A DNA stretch of 64,000 nucleotides from Streptomyces sp. NBC_01304 (GTDB taxonomy: Bacteria > Actinomycetota > Actinomycetes > Streptomycetales > Streptomycetaceae), in NCBI RefSeq assembly GCF_035975855.1, contig NZ_CP109055.1:9548001-9612000 (forward strand), given 5' to 3'. The notes beneath the pieces were generated by a model that saw nothing but the letters and a program-made list of their open reading frames with translations, was not told the DNA's origin and made no database searches. This document shows positions 44,764 through 53,838 of the stretch, in pieces (within the stretch, counting starts at the first letter, position 1; each line of letters starts with the position of its first letter). The position numbers and the translations under genes are program-made.

Positions 44764-45938
44764 GGGGCGGTCCTTGTGATCCGTGTGCCAGGGGTGGGCA
44801 GCGCGCTGTCGGGGTGCGGTCCGATGCGCGAGGGCGGGCTCGCGAACTGTGGCGTCGCGGTACGCAGGTTCAGCGGTGTGATGCCGGCAACGGCCCAGCG
44901 GCGGTGGAGCTCCTCGGAGCCGGCGGCGTGCGGCAGGAAGGCGATGCCGCAGTCCCCGCCGCCAGCGCCGGACGGTTTGCCTGCTCCGCCGGCGGCCTGG
45001 GCCGCGTCGCACAGTGCGGTGAGTGCGGGGGTGAATACGCCAAGCGCGGTCTGCTGGTCGAAGCTGCGCAGCAGGCAGCGAGCCGCATCGACGGCGGCTC
45101 GAACAGCAGCGGGGTCGTCGCGGTCGAGAGCGTGGGCCAATACGTCGGTCAACTGGGCGCTGCGGGCGCAGAAGCGGCGGTGGGCATCGCTGTGCCACCA
45201 CGCGGTGTGCTGGAGGTGGCCGATCTTCGCCGTGGTGGAGGAGGGCCGGCCCGTCCACCCGTAATGCAGCGACACGGTGGACGGGGGCGTCAAGGTTCTC
45301 AGCGACAGGCCGGGCCAGCAGGCGCGCAGGGCCGCGATGATGCCGCCGGTGTGCATGAGTTGGTGCAGCACCTGGCGGTCGGGCGGGCTGTAGCGGATCC
45401 AGCCGCCCCAGGTGCCGGCGGCCACATCCATGCCCGAGGCGCGGACGTCGAGAGTGATCGAGGTAAGCAGCGCGAGACGGAAACGCATCTCGGCACCCAG
45501 GGACATGCCGGTAAAATCGGTGACCGCGTGGACGGCGGCGACGGTGACCGCACCGCTGGAGCCCAGGCCGATCTTGGTGCCGTTCTCGTGCAGCGTCGAG
45601 CGTACGGTCAGCCGCAGCGGTACGGGTGTAAGGCCCGACTCGGCACGGAGCCGGTCGGTTGTCTCGATGACGGAGATCAGATGCGCGAGCGTGCCCTCGG
45701 TATGGACCGCGTCGTGCGGCTGGTGCGGGCGCAGTCCGTCACGGCTGCGGTACAGCGCCACGGGATGGTCCACGAGGTCGGTGACCAGCTCGACATCAGC
45801 ATGCAGAGGAGGGCACGCGGTGACGGTCACGTAGCGGTCGATGGCTGTGATGAGGGCCGGCCGGCCGGGGGTAAGGACGGCGTACTCGCCGACGATCAGC
45901 AGTTTGCCCGGTGCCCGGCGGGTGACCGGCGGGTTCAT
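44760..45938 (-). CDS. Phosphomevalonate kinase
   Basis: The 392-residue GHMP kinase phosphorylates mevalonate-5-phosphate. The N-terminus RRAPGKLLIVGEYAVL, the ATP loop TKIGLGSSGAVTVAA and the C-terminal KPSGAGGGDCGIAF are characteristic of this enzyme. The ATG overlaps the decarboxylase stop and its own TGA overlaps the isomerase start, both ATGA. The last 35 residues are proline-rich and variable. Confidence 0.95.
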   Translation of the reverse strand: MNPPVTRRAPGKLLIVGEYAVLTPGRPALITAIDRYVTVTACPPLHADVELVTDLVDHPVALYRSRDGLRPHQPHDAVHTEGTLAHLISVIETTDRLRAESGLTPVPLRLTVRSTLHENGTKIGLGSSGAVTVAAVHAVTDFTGMSLGAEMRFRLALLTSITLDVRASGMDVAAGTWGGWIRYSPPDRQVLHQLMHTGGIIAALRACWPGLSLRTLTPPSTVSLHYGWTGRPSSTTAKIGHLQHTAWWHSDAHRRFCARSAQLTDVLAHALDRDDPAAVRAAVDAARCLLRSFDQQTALGVFTPALTALCDAAQAAGGAGKPSGAGGGDCGIAFLPHAAGSEELHRRWAVAGITPLNLRTATPQFASPPSRIGPHPDSALPTPGTRITRTAP

Positions 45939-46939
45939 GTGCCTACCCCCGTCGTCACCGTGGCGCCGGGCCCTGAGCGGGCGACGACCGTGAGGCAGCC
46001 GGTGATCTCGCCGAGTTCGGCGGCGATGCGCTGTGCGTCGACGGCCGTGCACAGGACTTTCACGTTGGGGCCGGCGTCCATCGTCGACCACGTCTGCTCG
46101 CCCCGGTCCCGCATCCGGCGTACGTGGTCGAGGACTTGGTGGGAGGCGTGGGTGCGGTAGGCGACGGGCGGGCTCGCGGTTTCCATGGTGGCGTGCATAC
46201 CGAGTGCGTTGCGTTCGGCGATCTCCCCCACGGTGGCCAGGTCACCTTCAGCCAGTGCTGCGCGCATCGCGGTGATGTCCGTGCGGCTTGCGGCGAGCCA
46301 ACCGGAAAACAGCGGGGAGGTGGCCACGGTGCGGCGCATGGCTTCCCGGCTGGAGACGGGCTTGGGACCGGTCTGCAGGAGCACCGCGACCATCGCCAGG
46401 TCCACGCGGGCATCGTGGAGGGGCTCGGCGTACGAGGCGAGGTCGGCGTCTTCGGCGTCGGCAGGGCCCGCGTGCCACAGCACGAACCCGCCGAAGACGG
46501 AGCGGGCGGCCGAGCCGGAGCCGCGACGGGCGAGGCGGGAAAGCCCGGTGGCGTCCAGGCCGATCTCGTAGGCGCCGGCGCCAGCCAGGGCGAGCGCGGC
46601 AAACCCGGCGGCGGAGGAGGCGAGGCCGGCTCCTACCGGGACTGTGTTACGGGTGTCGACGCGGGCCGGCTCGCGCCTGCGCGCATGGGCGCGCAGCACG
46701 TCCAGGAAGCCGGTGATGCGGCGCAGCACCTCGCCGGTGGCCGGCTGTCCGTCGACGACGACCACGTCCCGCGAACCGTCTGGGCGCAACTGGACGCTTG
46801 TCGTGGTGGGGAACGCGTCGAGGGTCAGGGACAGACTGTCGGCCAGCGGCACGACGAGGCGCTCATCGCGTTTCCCCCAGTACTTGACCAAGGCGATGTT
46901 CGGATGGGCGACAGCCGTCACCGCAGCCGCGGCCCTCAT
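45935..46939 (-). CDS. Diphosphomevalonate decarboxylase
   Basis: The 334-residue GHMP-family enzyme makes IPP. It has the decarboxylase signature HPNIALVKYWGKRDERLVVP, the ATP loop PVGAGLASSAAGFAA and AARSVFGGFVLW. ATG 46939 overlaps the mevalonate kinase stop. The protein is complete. Confidence 0.96.
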   Translation of the reverse strand: MRAAAAVTAVAHPNIALVKYWGKRDERLVVPLADSLSLTLDAFPTTTSVQLRPDGSRDVVVVDGQPATGEVLRRITGFLDVLRAHARRREPARVDTRNTVPVGAGLASSAAGFAALALAGAGAYEIGLDATGLSRLARRGSGSAARSVFGGFVLWHAGPADAEDADLASYAEPLHDARVDLAMVAVLLQTGPKPVSSREAMRRTVATSPLFSGWLAASRTDITAMRAALAEGDLATVGEIAERNALGMHATMETASPPVAYRTHASHQVLDHVRRMRDRGEQTWSTMDAGPNVKVLCTAVDAQRIAAELGEITGCLTVVARSGPGATVTTGVGT

Positions 46940-47976
46940 CCGGGCCTCCCCGACTCGATCCGGGCCGTCCAGGTCCGCACCGCGTCGCGCTCGTCGAGCC
47001 TGGCGGCCAGGGCGTCGGCCGCGGCTGCGGTGTCGGCGAGCGCGATGATGCAACCGCCCAGACCTCCACCGGTCATCTTGGCGCCAAGGGCACCGTGGGC
47101 CAGGGCCGCGTCGACCAGGTCATCCACGCCGTCGGTGCTCAGCTGGAGCTTCGCCAGCAAGGCGTGGCAGTCGGTGAGCTGCCGGCCGAGCATCTCCAAC
47201 TGGCCTTGCTCAAGGGCACGCAGCGCCTGGTTGGTCAGAGATGTCGACCGCGCCAGGAACTCCTCGCGGCACCGGGGGTGTTCGTTGAAGATCGCACGCA
47301 GCATGCCGACAGCCTGTTTCGTGTCGCCGGGGCTGCCGCTGTCGGCCACGACGATCCAGGCCTGAGTGCCGACGGGTGGCGTGCTGGGGCACCCGTCCGA
47401 CAGCAGCACAGGCCGGGTGCTCCCGGTGGCAAGGGAGTCGATGCCGGAGGCGCGACCGTGCGCCGCGGTCTCGGCGATCTGGACGTAGTCGAAGACCTCC
47501 GCGGCGGTCAGGCGCAGTTGCAGCAGATGGTCGAGGGCGTGTATCAGCGCGCGGGCGCAGGCGGCGCTCGAACCGAGGCCCCTGCCGAAAGGGATGTTGC
47601 TCTCCACCAGCACGTCCACTCCGGGCACGTCGAGCCGGCGGGCCTGGCGCAGAGCGGTGTCGATCAGCAGGCACAGGCCGGGCGGCAGCACGCCGGTTGC
47701 CGGGAACGCGGCGCCGTCCGCCGGTATGGAGAAGGGCGTGTAGTGGCGGCGGGCCTCACCTGCGATGGGTTCGCCGGTGAGGGTGACATTGGCGGTGCAG
47801 GTCAAGGCGGGCAAGGGCACGGCCACGGCGGGCGCTCCGTAGACGACAGCGTGCTCGCCCAGCAGGATCGCCTTGCCGTGAGCTCCCCCGGCTCCGGAGC
47901 GTAGCCCCGGATCGTACGGCCCAGGGAAGCCAGGCAGTTGTACAGCGCTGAAGGCTCCCGACTGCTGCTGGATCAT
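46936..47976 (-). CDS. Mevalonate kinase
   Basis: The 346-residue GHMP kinase phosphorylates mevalonate. It contains GKAILLGEHAVVYGAPAVAV, the ATP loop PFGRGLGSSAACARA, the catalytic region TAAHGRASGIDSLAT and the C-terminal KMTGGGLGGCIIAL. It is the first mevalonate enzyme of the operon. Its ATG lies two bases after the stop of a small upstream frame and has only a weak ribosome site, suggesting translational coupling. Confidence 0.95.
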   Translation of the reverse strand: MIQQQSGAFSAVQLPGFPGPYDPGLRSGAGGAHGKAILLGEHAVVYGAPAVAVPLPALTCTANVTLTGEPIAGEARRHYTPFSIPADGAAFPATGVLPPGLCLLIDTALRQARRLDVPGVDVLVESNIPFGRGLGSSAACARALIHALDHLLQLRLTAAEVFDYVQIAETAAHGRASGIDSLATGSTRPVLLSDGCPSTPPVGTQAWIVVADSGSPGDTKQAVGMLRAIFNEHPRCREEFLARSTSLTNQALRALEQGQLEMLGRQLTDCHALLAKLQLSTDGVDDLVDAALAHGALGAKMTGGGLGGCIIALADTAAAADALAARLDERDAVRTWTARIESGRPG

Positions 47977-47978
47977 GT

Positions 47979-48170
47979 CTACGCCGCTTTGCAAGGAACA
48001 TGGGGGTGCGACGGCACGTTGCATGAGACCGCGACATCGGCAGCGTCGCGAGCGTTGGCAGCGTTGGCGGCACAGCGAACACCGAGGAAGATGTCCCGGA
48101 TGATTTCGGCACACGTGTGCAGACCGGCAAAGTCTCTGGCAGCGGGCGGGGAGTAGGGGGCGCAGGTCAT
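47979..48170 (-). CDS. Possible 63-residue protein coupled to mevalonate kinase
   Basis: The frame starts at ATG 48170 after AAGGGA, reads MTCAPYSPPAARDFAGLHTC to PSHPHVPCKAA, and stops two bases before the mevalonate kinase ATG. About 70% of third positions are G/C. It has five cysteines and no known family. It could be a leader peptide, a small protein or merely an open frame. Confidence 0.4.
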   Translation of the reverse strand: MTCAPYSPPAARDFAGLHTCAEIIRDIFLGVRCAANAANARDAADVAVSCNVPSHPHVPCKAA

Positions 48171-48282
48171 GGCGCGTTCCCTTTCCGAGGTCGGGTGTTT
48201 CCCGAGGTCCAACTCGATTGCTTGCTTGCTCGTGGAGGGGCGCCGCGAGGCCAACCGTGCGGCGCGTGCTCTGCGGGCTGGA

Positions 48283-48525
48283 TCAAGCCGCAGCAGCGAT
48301 CTCGGCGCACCGTGCCACGGTGGCCCCGTCCGCGTTGAGGAGATCGTCGTCGATGGGGCGACCCACTTCGTTCTCGATCTTCTGGGCGATTTCGGTGATC
48401 TGCAGCGAGTCCAGGCCCAGATCCTCCAACAGCCGCTGCTCGGGCTGAACGGCCTCGACGGGCCGATCGGCAACGACGGCAACGATGCGCAGTACACAGG
48501 CGAGCGTGCTCGTGTCCGTACTCAT
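48283..48525 (-). CDS. Acyl carrier protein
   Basis: The 80-residue acidic protein has the carrier motif EDLGLDSLQITEI with Ser40 as the phosphopantetheine site, in a four-helix layout of normal length. The ATG has GGAGG upstream. It follows the KASIII-like gene after 65 bases. It is unusual in a terpenoid cluster and suggests that an acyl group is built or carried for attachment, or that the KASIII enzyme uses a malonyl- or acyl-ACP. Confidence 0.92.
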   Translation of the reverse strand: MSTDTSTLACVLRIVAVVADRPVEAVQPEQRLLEDLGLDSLQITEIAQKIENEVGRPIDDDLLNADGATVARCAEIAAAA

Positions 48526-48590
48526 GACTCCTCCAGGAATCTGCGAAGTGACCTGCTGATAAACGGTGTTGAACGGGGGATCCGCGCCGG

Positions 48591-49580
48591 TCAGGGACAC
48601 AGCACGACCTGGGCGGCGTAGGTCAGACCGGCGCCGAAGCCGAACAGGAGCACCGGATCACCGCTGTGTACGCGTCCTGACTGGCGTAGCGCGTGGAAGG
48701 CCAGCGGGACGGAGGCGCCGCAGGTGTTCCCGGCGTCCGTCAGATCAGTTGCGGTGACAAGGCCGGGGGAGCCGATGTGCTGGGCGAGGGCGTCGATGAT
48801 GCGCAGGTTGGCCTGGTGCGGCACGAAGGCCTTCAGATCGGCGGGCGCCATGGCGGCGCGCCGGCAGGCCTCATCGATCACGGAGTTGAGGGATGTGGTG
48901 GTCCAGCGGAAGACTTTGCGGCCCGCCATTTCCATGTGGCCGGTTACGGCGGAGATCGCGATCAGGTGGGCCTGGTCACCGTCGCTGCCCCAGGCCACGG
49001 GAAAGATCGCGGGCTGGTCGCTGGGCAGAACGAGCGCGGCGGCAGCACCGTCGGCGAAGATCGGCCCCGTGTTGCGATCCCCCGCGTCCACCCAGTCGCT
49101 CATCCGCTCCGAGCCCACCACCAGCACCCCGCCTGCCACACCTGCCCGGACCAGGGCGTCGGCCACCGCCAGGCCGTGACTGAACCCGGAACACGCGGCG
49201 TTCACGTCGAAGCCCGCCGCTGACCGGCAGCCGATGCCCGCCGCGACGGAGGCCGCCCCGTTGGGCATCGAGGACGGCATCGAACAGGTCGCCAGAATCA
49301 CCACGTCGACGTCCTCGGCGGTCGCTCCCGCGTCCGCGAGGGCTTTACTGCCGGCCTCCACGGCCATGGACAGCACGCTCTCGCCCGCAGTGGCGTAGCG
49401 GCGCTCCTGCACGCCCACCCGCTGCGCGATCCAGTCGGCATCCACCTGCGCGGCGACGGCCGCCTCTTCATTGGAGATCACGGTGCTGGGCCGGTAGACG
49501 CCCAGGCCCGCGATACGAGCACCTGCTGCAGGCCGTCCGGCGGAAGCCACCGGGGCAATCAGGGAACTTGGTGTGGCCAT
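48591..49580 (-). CDS. KASIII (FabH-like) condensing enzyme
   Basis: The 329-residue thiolase-fold enzyme has a complete Cys-His-Asn triad: Cys130 (FDVNAACSGFSH), His255 (VPHQANLR) and Asn285 (DAGNTCGAS). FabH-like enzymes condense an acyl-CoA with malonyl-ACP or -CoA. In some Streptomyces mevalonate clusters the relative NphT7 makes acetoacetyl-CoA from acetyl- and malonyl-CoA; the location next to HMG-CoA synthase fits such a role here. The neighbouring ACP gene argues for an acyl-ACP alternative. AAGGAGA precedes the ATG, and a conserved 40-bp upstream sequence lies 127 bases before it. Confidence 0.92.
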   Translation of the reverse strand: MATPSSLIAPVASAGRPAAGARIAGLGVYRPSTVISNEEAAVAAQVDADWIAQRVGVQERRYATAGESVLSMAVEAGSKALADAGATAEDVDVVILATCSMPSSMPNGAASVAAGIGCRSAAGFDVNAACSGFSHGLAVADALVRAGVAGGVLVVGSERMSDWVDAGDRNTGPIFADGAAAALVLPSDQPAIFPVAWGSDGDQAHLIAISAVTGHMEMAGRKVFRWTTTSLNSVIDEACRRAAMAPADLKAFVPHQANLRIIDALAQHIGSPGLVTATDLTDAGNTCGASVPLAFHALRQSGRVHSGDPVLLFGFGAGLTYAAQVVLCP

Positions 49581-49657
49581 CGGGGTATCTCCTTAGCCGG
49601 GGTCCGGGGCTGGCGATCCCCAGTGCCTGGCTCGGTAGCCCGGGCGGTGGGGTATCA

Positions 49658-49746
49658 CCAGTGCACTGCTGCGCAGCTCTTCCTTCCAGGGGCCGAGGTG
49701 AGTAGTGCCATGCACGCCATGCAACCTTGCGCTCTTGTGAACGCCC
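49658..49746 (-). promoter_or_regulatory. Upstream regulatory region of the KASIII-mevalonate operon
   Basis: The 40 bases at 49707-49746 match those at 55233-55272 at 37 positions (shared parts include GCAACCTTGCGC and CTTGTGAACGCCC). A second shared block, ACCAGTGCAC, lies about 50 bases nearer the gene in both. Read towards the gene, CAAG(G/A) and GCATGG units recur every eight bases, as in an activator site. The site is 127 bases upstream of the KASIII start. Confidence 0.75.
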
Positions 49747-49765
49747 GATTTCGGCTCTTCCAAAA

Positions 49766-51304
49766 TCAGGACAGAGATCCCAATCGACCGTAGGTGTAGT
49801 CGTCAAGGGGAAAGTGGCGGGCGTGCCAGCGCGCTTCGATGAGGCTGGAAGGCCTGAAGAAGGGGGTGTCACCGTGTGCGTTGACGTAGTAGGTGCGCAC
49901 GTCCTTGTTCAGCACGGTGTAGTAGTAGTTGATCACCTCGCCGCGCCTCCGCAGCTCTGCGTCATAGGCGTCGTGGGCGTTCTGGCGTACTTCCATGGCG
50001 GTCGCTCTGCGGCGGCGGGCCGCTGTGATGGCTCGGACTGCGTGCCTGGCATTGGTCTCGATGAAGACGTGATAGCCAGCAATGGTCCATGAGTAGGGGC
50101 CGATCAGCATCCAGCGATTGGGCAGACCGGGAAGGGCAGTGCTTTCGTATGCCTGTAGTCGGTGTTCGTTGTAGAACGTACTCAGGTCGAAGCCGTTGCG
50201 ACCGGTGATTGTCCCCGGCCGATAGCTTTCAGGGTCGGAGAACATTTCGTAGCCGGTCGCCAGCACGATCATGTCGAGTTGATGGTCGGTGCCATCGGCG
50301 GTGAGCAGGCCCTTCTCAGTGAAGCGTTCGATCCGCTCGGTGATCAGTTGGACGTTGTCCCGGTTGAAGGCCTGCAGGTAGGTGCTGGAAAAGGTCGGAC
50401 GCTTGGCCATGGGGCCGTACCAGGGGGCGAGTTGCCGGGCTGTCTCAGGGTCATTGACCACCTGGCGCACATACGCGGCGTACCGCCTTTTAGCGGCGTC
50501 GTCGGCACGCTGGAGAATGGGGCCGGCCCGTTCAAGCGGCACACTGCTGAGAAGCCTGGTGAGTATTTCACCGGCCATGAGAGCGGTTCCGCCGTGCAGA
50601 GCCGCAGCCACCCCTGGTATGGCGAGAGCTCTCCGGAACCACGGGGGCAGCTCGGGGTTGTACTTGGGCAGGCACCAGACCGGGGTGCGCTGGTAGACCT
50701 GCAGCCACTGGACGGCGGGGGCGATGGAGGGAGTGATCTGCACCGAGCTGGCGCCGGTTCCGATCACCGCGACACGCAGGCCGGTGTGGTCGAAGGAGTG
50801 GTCCCAACTCGCCGGTCGTTGGATTTTCCCTCGGTACTTGTCCATGTCAGGTATGCCGACGTGCTCCCTCGGTTTGAGGAATGCCCCTACCGCGCTGATC
50901 AGAAAGCGGGCAGTGATCACCCGGCCGTCTGCAGTGTGCAGCTTCCACAGATGCCGTTCCTCGTCCCATACCTCACGTGCGATATCGGTACTCAATCGCA
51001 CATGGCGGCGGAGACCGAACCGCTCGGCCACGGCCAAGTGGTAGGACCTGACCTCGGCGCCTCCGGGATAGAGCCGGGTCCACCTGGCGTTCCGGGCGAA
51101 GGAGTACTGATAGGCCAGTGCCGGGAGGTCCACGCAGATCCCGGGGTAGGTGTTGTCCCGCCAGCTGCCGCCCATCTCATCGGCGCGCTCCAGGATGACG
51201 AAGTCCCGGATTCCTGCCTGCTGCAGCATCGCCCCGGCTGCAATGCCACCCGGGCCCGCACCAATAACGGCCACTTCGTGGTCGTAGGAATCTGCTGTGG
51301 TCAT
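49766..51304 (-). CDS. Flavin monooxygenase, Baeyer-Villiger-like
   Basis: The 512-residue FAD/NADPH enzyme has two Rossmann motifs (GAGPGG at 15-20, GTGASS at 182-187) and the overall pattern of Baeyer-Villiger monooxygenases. Their fingerprint FxGxxxHxxxW is present only in altered form: residues 157-167 read YRGKIQRPASW, with Arg163 in place of the His. It could insert oxygen into a ketone, hydroxylate, or do a different oxidation. It lies 104 bases downstream of the terpene synthase on the same strand, so it probably tailors that product. Confidence 0.88.
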   Translation of the reverse strand: MTTADSYDHEVAVIGAGPGGIAAGAMLQQAGIRDFVILERADEMGGSWRDNTYPGICVDLPALAYQYSFARNARWTRLYPGGAEVRSYHLAVAERFGLRRHVRLSTDIAREVWDEERHLWKLHTADGRVITARFLISAVGAFLKPREHVGIPDMDKYRGKIQRPASWDHSFDHTGLRVAVIGTGASSVQITPSIAPAVQWLQVYQRTPVWCLPKYNPELPPWFRRALAIPGVAAALHGGTALMAGEILTRLLSSVPLERAGPILQRADDAAKRRYAAYVRQVVNDPETARQLAPWYGPMAKRPTFSSTYLQAFNRDNVQLITERIERFTEKGLLTADGTDHQLDMIVLATGYEMFSDPESYRPGTITGRNGFDLSTFYNEHRLQAYESTALPGLPNRWMLIGPYSWTIAGYHVFIETNARHAVRAITAARRRRATAMEVRQNAHDAYDAELRRRGEVINYYYTVLNKDVRTYYVNAHGDTPFFRPSSLIEARWHARHFPLDDYTYGRLGSLS

Positions 51305-51407
51305 GGTTGCACCTCGGAGGTATCAGCGTAATTCGTGGTCGCACTGGCGGGCTCGGCCCGGTCTGTCCGAACGAGCCCGAGGTCCTACTTGTCCGGGCGC
51401 GAAGGCG

Positions 51408-52451
51408 TCACATGGTCCACCACCAGGAGATGCTCGGGTACGGCAGTGGCCCCGAGGGCGTCTCGGTGGTTTCGGTGATGCGGAGGGTTTCAGGACCGTC
51501 AGCGAAGTACTGGTGGTAGCGCGGGTTTTGGCCGAGATGAAGATTGGCACGCACATAGTTCCGCAGCGCGGTGACGTACAGCTGCAGCGGCTGTCCTTCG
51601 CGAGCCGAAACTGTTTCGCTGAGCTGCAGGAAGCGGAGCATGATGCGATCGCGCAGTGCGACCGCATCGGCGATCGCCGCGGATTTGGTCAGGCCCTGGT
51701 GGAAGGCGAGCACGTTGATGATGTTCTGCTGGTTTCCCTCAGGCTGCTGTTCCATCGGGTGGGAGTAGATGTCGTTGTCCAGGCCGACGAGCATCGCCGA
51801 CATCTCGGTCAGGGCCCGAACCTTTGGGGATTCCATTACGGTGGGCGGGATTTCCTCGACGCTTACGATCTCCAGCATGGGGACCGTCGCAAGGGTCGCA
51901 CCGGTGATCTGCCGTTGAAGCAGGTACTCGTCGACGTCCGGCATGCACCCTTGTTCGGAGTTGGCGACCTGGTGGATCAGGCCGAAAAGGAATCCTCGCT
52001 GAGCGTCTCGCCAGCGACGGAACTGTGCGGTGGTACCGAGCCGTTGGAATGCCGCAGATCCCTCGGCAGCGGCAGCCTGGGTCGGGGTCATATTGCGCAG
52101 GGAACCAGGTGAACTGATCGCGCGGTCGATCCCGAAGCACAGGCGGGTGAAGTCCGCCGTCCGCCGGCTGCTGTCTCCGACATCGGAGGATCGGTCCGGA
52201 ACCCAGTACCAGTAGAGCCAGTTGGTCAGCCACTGTTGCCGCTCGGTGGGCGCCCATGGGGTGATGGCGGCGGCGAACACGGAGGCCTTGATGTCGATCA
52301 GCTCTTGTCGGCGCTCGGCGGTCGGCGCCAGACACAGTCGGTCCATCCAGTCGATGAAACCCTTCTCCATCAGGTCGACCTGAGGGTGTTGTACCAGTTC
52401 GATGGGGCAGAACAGGGCAGGCATCTCGAAGTCCGTCATGCTGTCATTCAT
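51408..52451 (-). CDS. Class I terpene synthase with atypical Asp-rich motif
   Basis: The 347-residue protein has the size and pattern of bacterial class I terpene synthases. The NSE triad is intact (NDIYSHPME, Asn226-Ser230-Glu234). The pyrophosphate-sensor Arg180 lies exactly 46 residues upstream and RY (311-312) follows. In contrast, the Asp-rich motif reads PDRSSD (85-90) instead of DDxxD. It should ionise a prenyl diphosphate, probably GGPP from the nearby synthase, but the changed motif may alter metal binding or chemistry. ATG 52451, after GGGAG, overlaps the P450 stop by eight bases. Confidence 0.88.
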   Translation of the reverse strand: MNDSMTDFEMPALFCPIELVQHPQVDLMEKGFIDWMDRLCLAPTAERRQELIDIKASVFAAAITPWAPTERQQWLTNWLYWYWVPDRSSDVGDSSRRTADFTRLCFGIDRAISSPGSLRNMTPTQAAAAEGSAAFQRLGTTAQFRRWRDAQRGFLFGLIHQVANSEQGCMPDVDEYLLQRQITGATLATVPMLEIVSVEEIPPTVMESPKVRALTEMSAMLVGLDNDIYSHPMEQQPEGNQQNIINVLAFHQGLTKSAAIADAVALRDRIMLRFLQLSETVSAREGQPLQLYVTALRNYVRANLHLGQNPRYHQYFADGPETLRITETTETPSGPLPYPSISWWWTM

Positions 52452-53838
52452 GGACTTGACTCCCGATGTTGAGTGCCGTGGTGCGGCGTCGTGGAGCGAT
52501 CGTTGAAGGCTGTGACCTGTAGATCGCGATGTCCTTCGGCAGACGCTGGGTCGGGCCCATGGAGATGGGCATGATCTCGCCGCGCGGCAGTACGACATGA
52601 AGGTCGGCCCGGCGGGTGATTTCGGCGACTGCGATACGGAGTTCCTGCAGGGCCAGGGTGGCACCCAAGCAGTGTCGGGGGCCGATACCGAACGGAAGGA
52701 ATTCGCTGTGTCCGTAGCGCACCCCTTGGAACCTCTTGGGGGCGAAGGCGCATGCGTTCGCGAAGGTCTGCTCCCTCTGATGTGTCAGATGAATGGCAGG
52801 CACAATTTCAGTCCCTGGCGGGAACAAGTAGCCCTGAGCATGAAATTCCCTCACCACCTCGCGCGCGCCGCCATTAGGTACGGGAGCGCTGTGCCGGAGG
52901 ACTTCCAGACACACAGCATTCAAGTAGGGAAGCCGCAGGAGATCCTCGGGAGCGAGCTCAGCGGTGATCTCTTGTCGCAGAGCGTCCAGCACCACCGGGT
53001 TGAGGGAAAGGTGAAGCAGGGCCCAGGCCAGGGCGGCCGAAGTGGTCTCATGCCCGGATACCAGCAGCGTTTTCACGTGCAGGGCGATGTCCTGGTCCGT
53101 GAGCTTGCCGGTGGCGGTGGACGAGGAGAGCAGGCGGCTGACGACACAGTCTTGTCGTGTCTCGTCAGTCCTGCGCCGCACTATTTCCAGGAGCAGGATC
53201 CGGTCGAGATCCGCGAGTGCCGCAGAGAACGAGGCGGGCAAGCGTTCGCCAGATTCGGGGCAGGAGGCCGAGGGCGTGTTCTGCTGTTCGTGCAGACTGG
53301 TCATGGCTCGGTCGAGCGAGTCGAGCACCCTCAAATGAATGTCACTGGACAGCCGGCCAAAAGTGATTTCCAGGATCACACCACGCGTGACTCGGTTGGT
53401 GAAGTGCTCCAGCGGGTTCTCGACACCCGGTTCCAGACGATCTGATTCGTCGGCCACAATGCGCGCGATGGTACGAGCCCGAAGACTCGGGTCGTGGGCT
53501 TCGAGCGCATGGCCGAGCAGGTGCCGGGTCTTTCGATGGACATGCCCATTCAGGTACGCGACCGATCGATCGGTCACCAGGGCCTTGAACATGCTGGGGC
53601 CAAGGCCCTCCAGGTCTTCCTGATGGCGGACGAATATGTCTTGTATGGCCTGAGGGTCGGCAACGTAGACGCGTGGCCGCCTGCCTTCGGCATGGACGGT
53701 GAACACCGGGCCGTAGGTGCGGCAGAATTCCCGAAGGTGCTCCATCAGGTCACGTTCGCTTGCCTTCCAAGTGTCGGCATTGAGGGATGGGCCGGGCGGT
53801 AATCCCCTATGTGCTCCGCAGGCCGATGTACTGGTCAT
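52444..53838 (-). CDS. Cytochrome P450 of the terpenoid cluster
   Basis: The 464-residue P450 has SGHETT (261-266), ExxR as EVLR (312-315) and the heme loop FGIGPRHCLG (Cys390). The pattern is closer to CYP102/CYP4-like than to CYP107-type enzymes. It is upstream of and overlaps the terpene synthase gene, so it very likely oxidises the cyclised product. There is no ferredoxin gene nearby. A start at 53850 is possible. Confidence 0.93.
   Translation of the reverse strand: MTSTSACGAHRGLPPGPSLNADTWKASERDLMEHLREFCRTYGPVFTVHAEGRRPRVYVADPQAIQDIFVRHQEDLEGLGPSMFKALVTDRSVAYLNGHVHRKTRHLLGHALEAHDPSLRARTIARIVADESDRLEPGVENPLEHFTNRVTRGVILEITFGRLSSDIHLRVLDSLDRAMTSLHEQQNTPSASCPESGERLPASFSAALADLDRILLLEIVRRRTDETRQDCVVSRLLSSSTATGKLTDQDIALHVKTLLVSGHETTSAALAWALLHLSLNPVVLDALRQEITAELAPEDLLRLPYLNAVCLEVLRHSAPVPNGGAREVVREFHAQGYLFPPGTEIVPAIHLTHQREQTFANACAFAPKRFQGVRYGHSEFLPFGIGPRHCLGATLALQELRIAVAEITRRADLHVVLPRGEIMPISMGPTQRLPKDIAIYRSQPSTIAPRRRTTALNIGSQVHE

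Noticed and set aside
47979..48170. Small cysteine-containing frame as a RiPP precursor
   Set aside because: No modification enzyme for peptides lies in the cluster, and there is no clear leader/core pattern. Kept only as a possible small gene.
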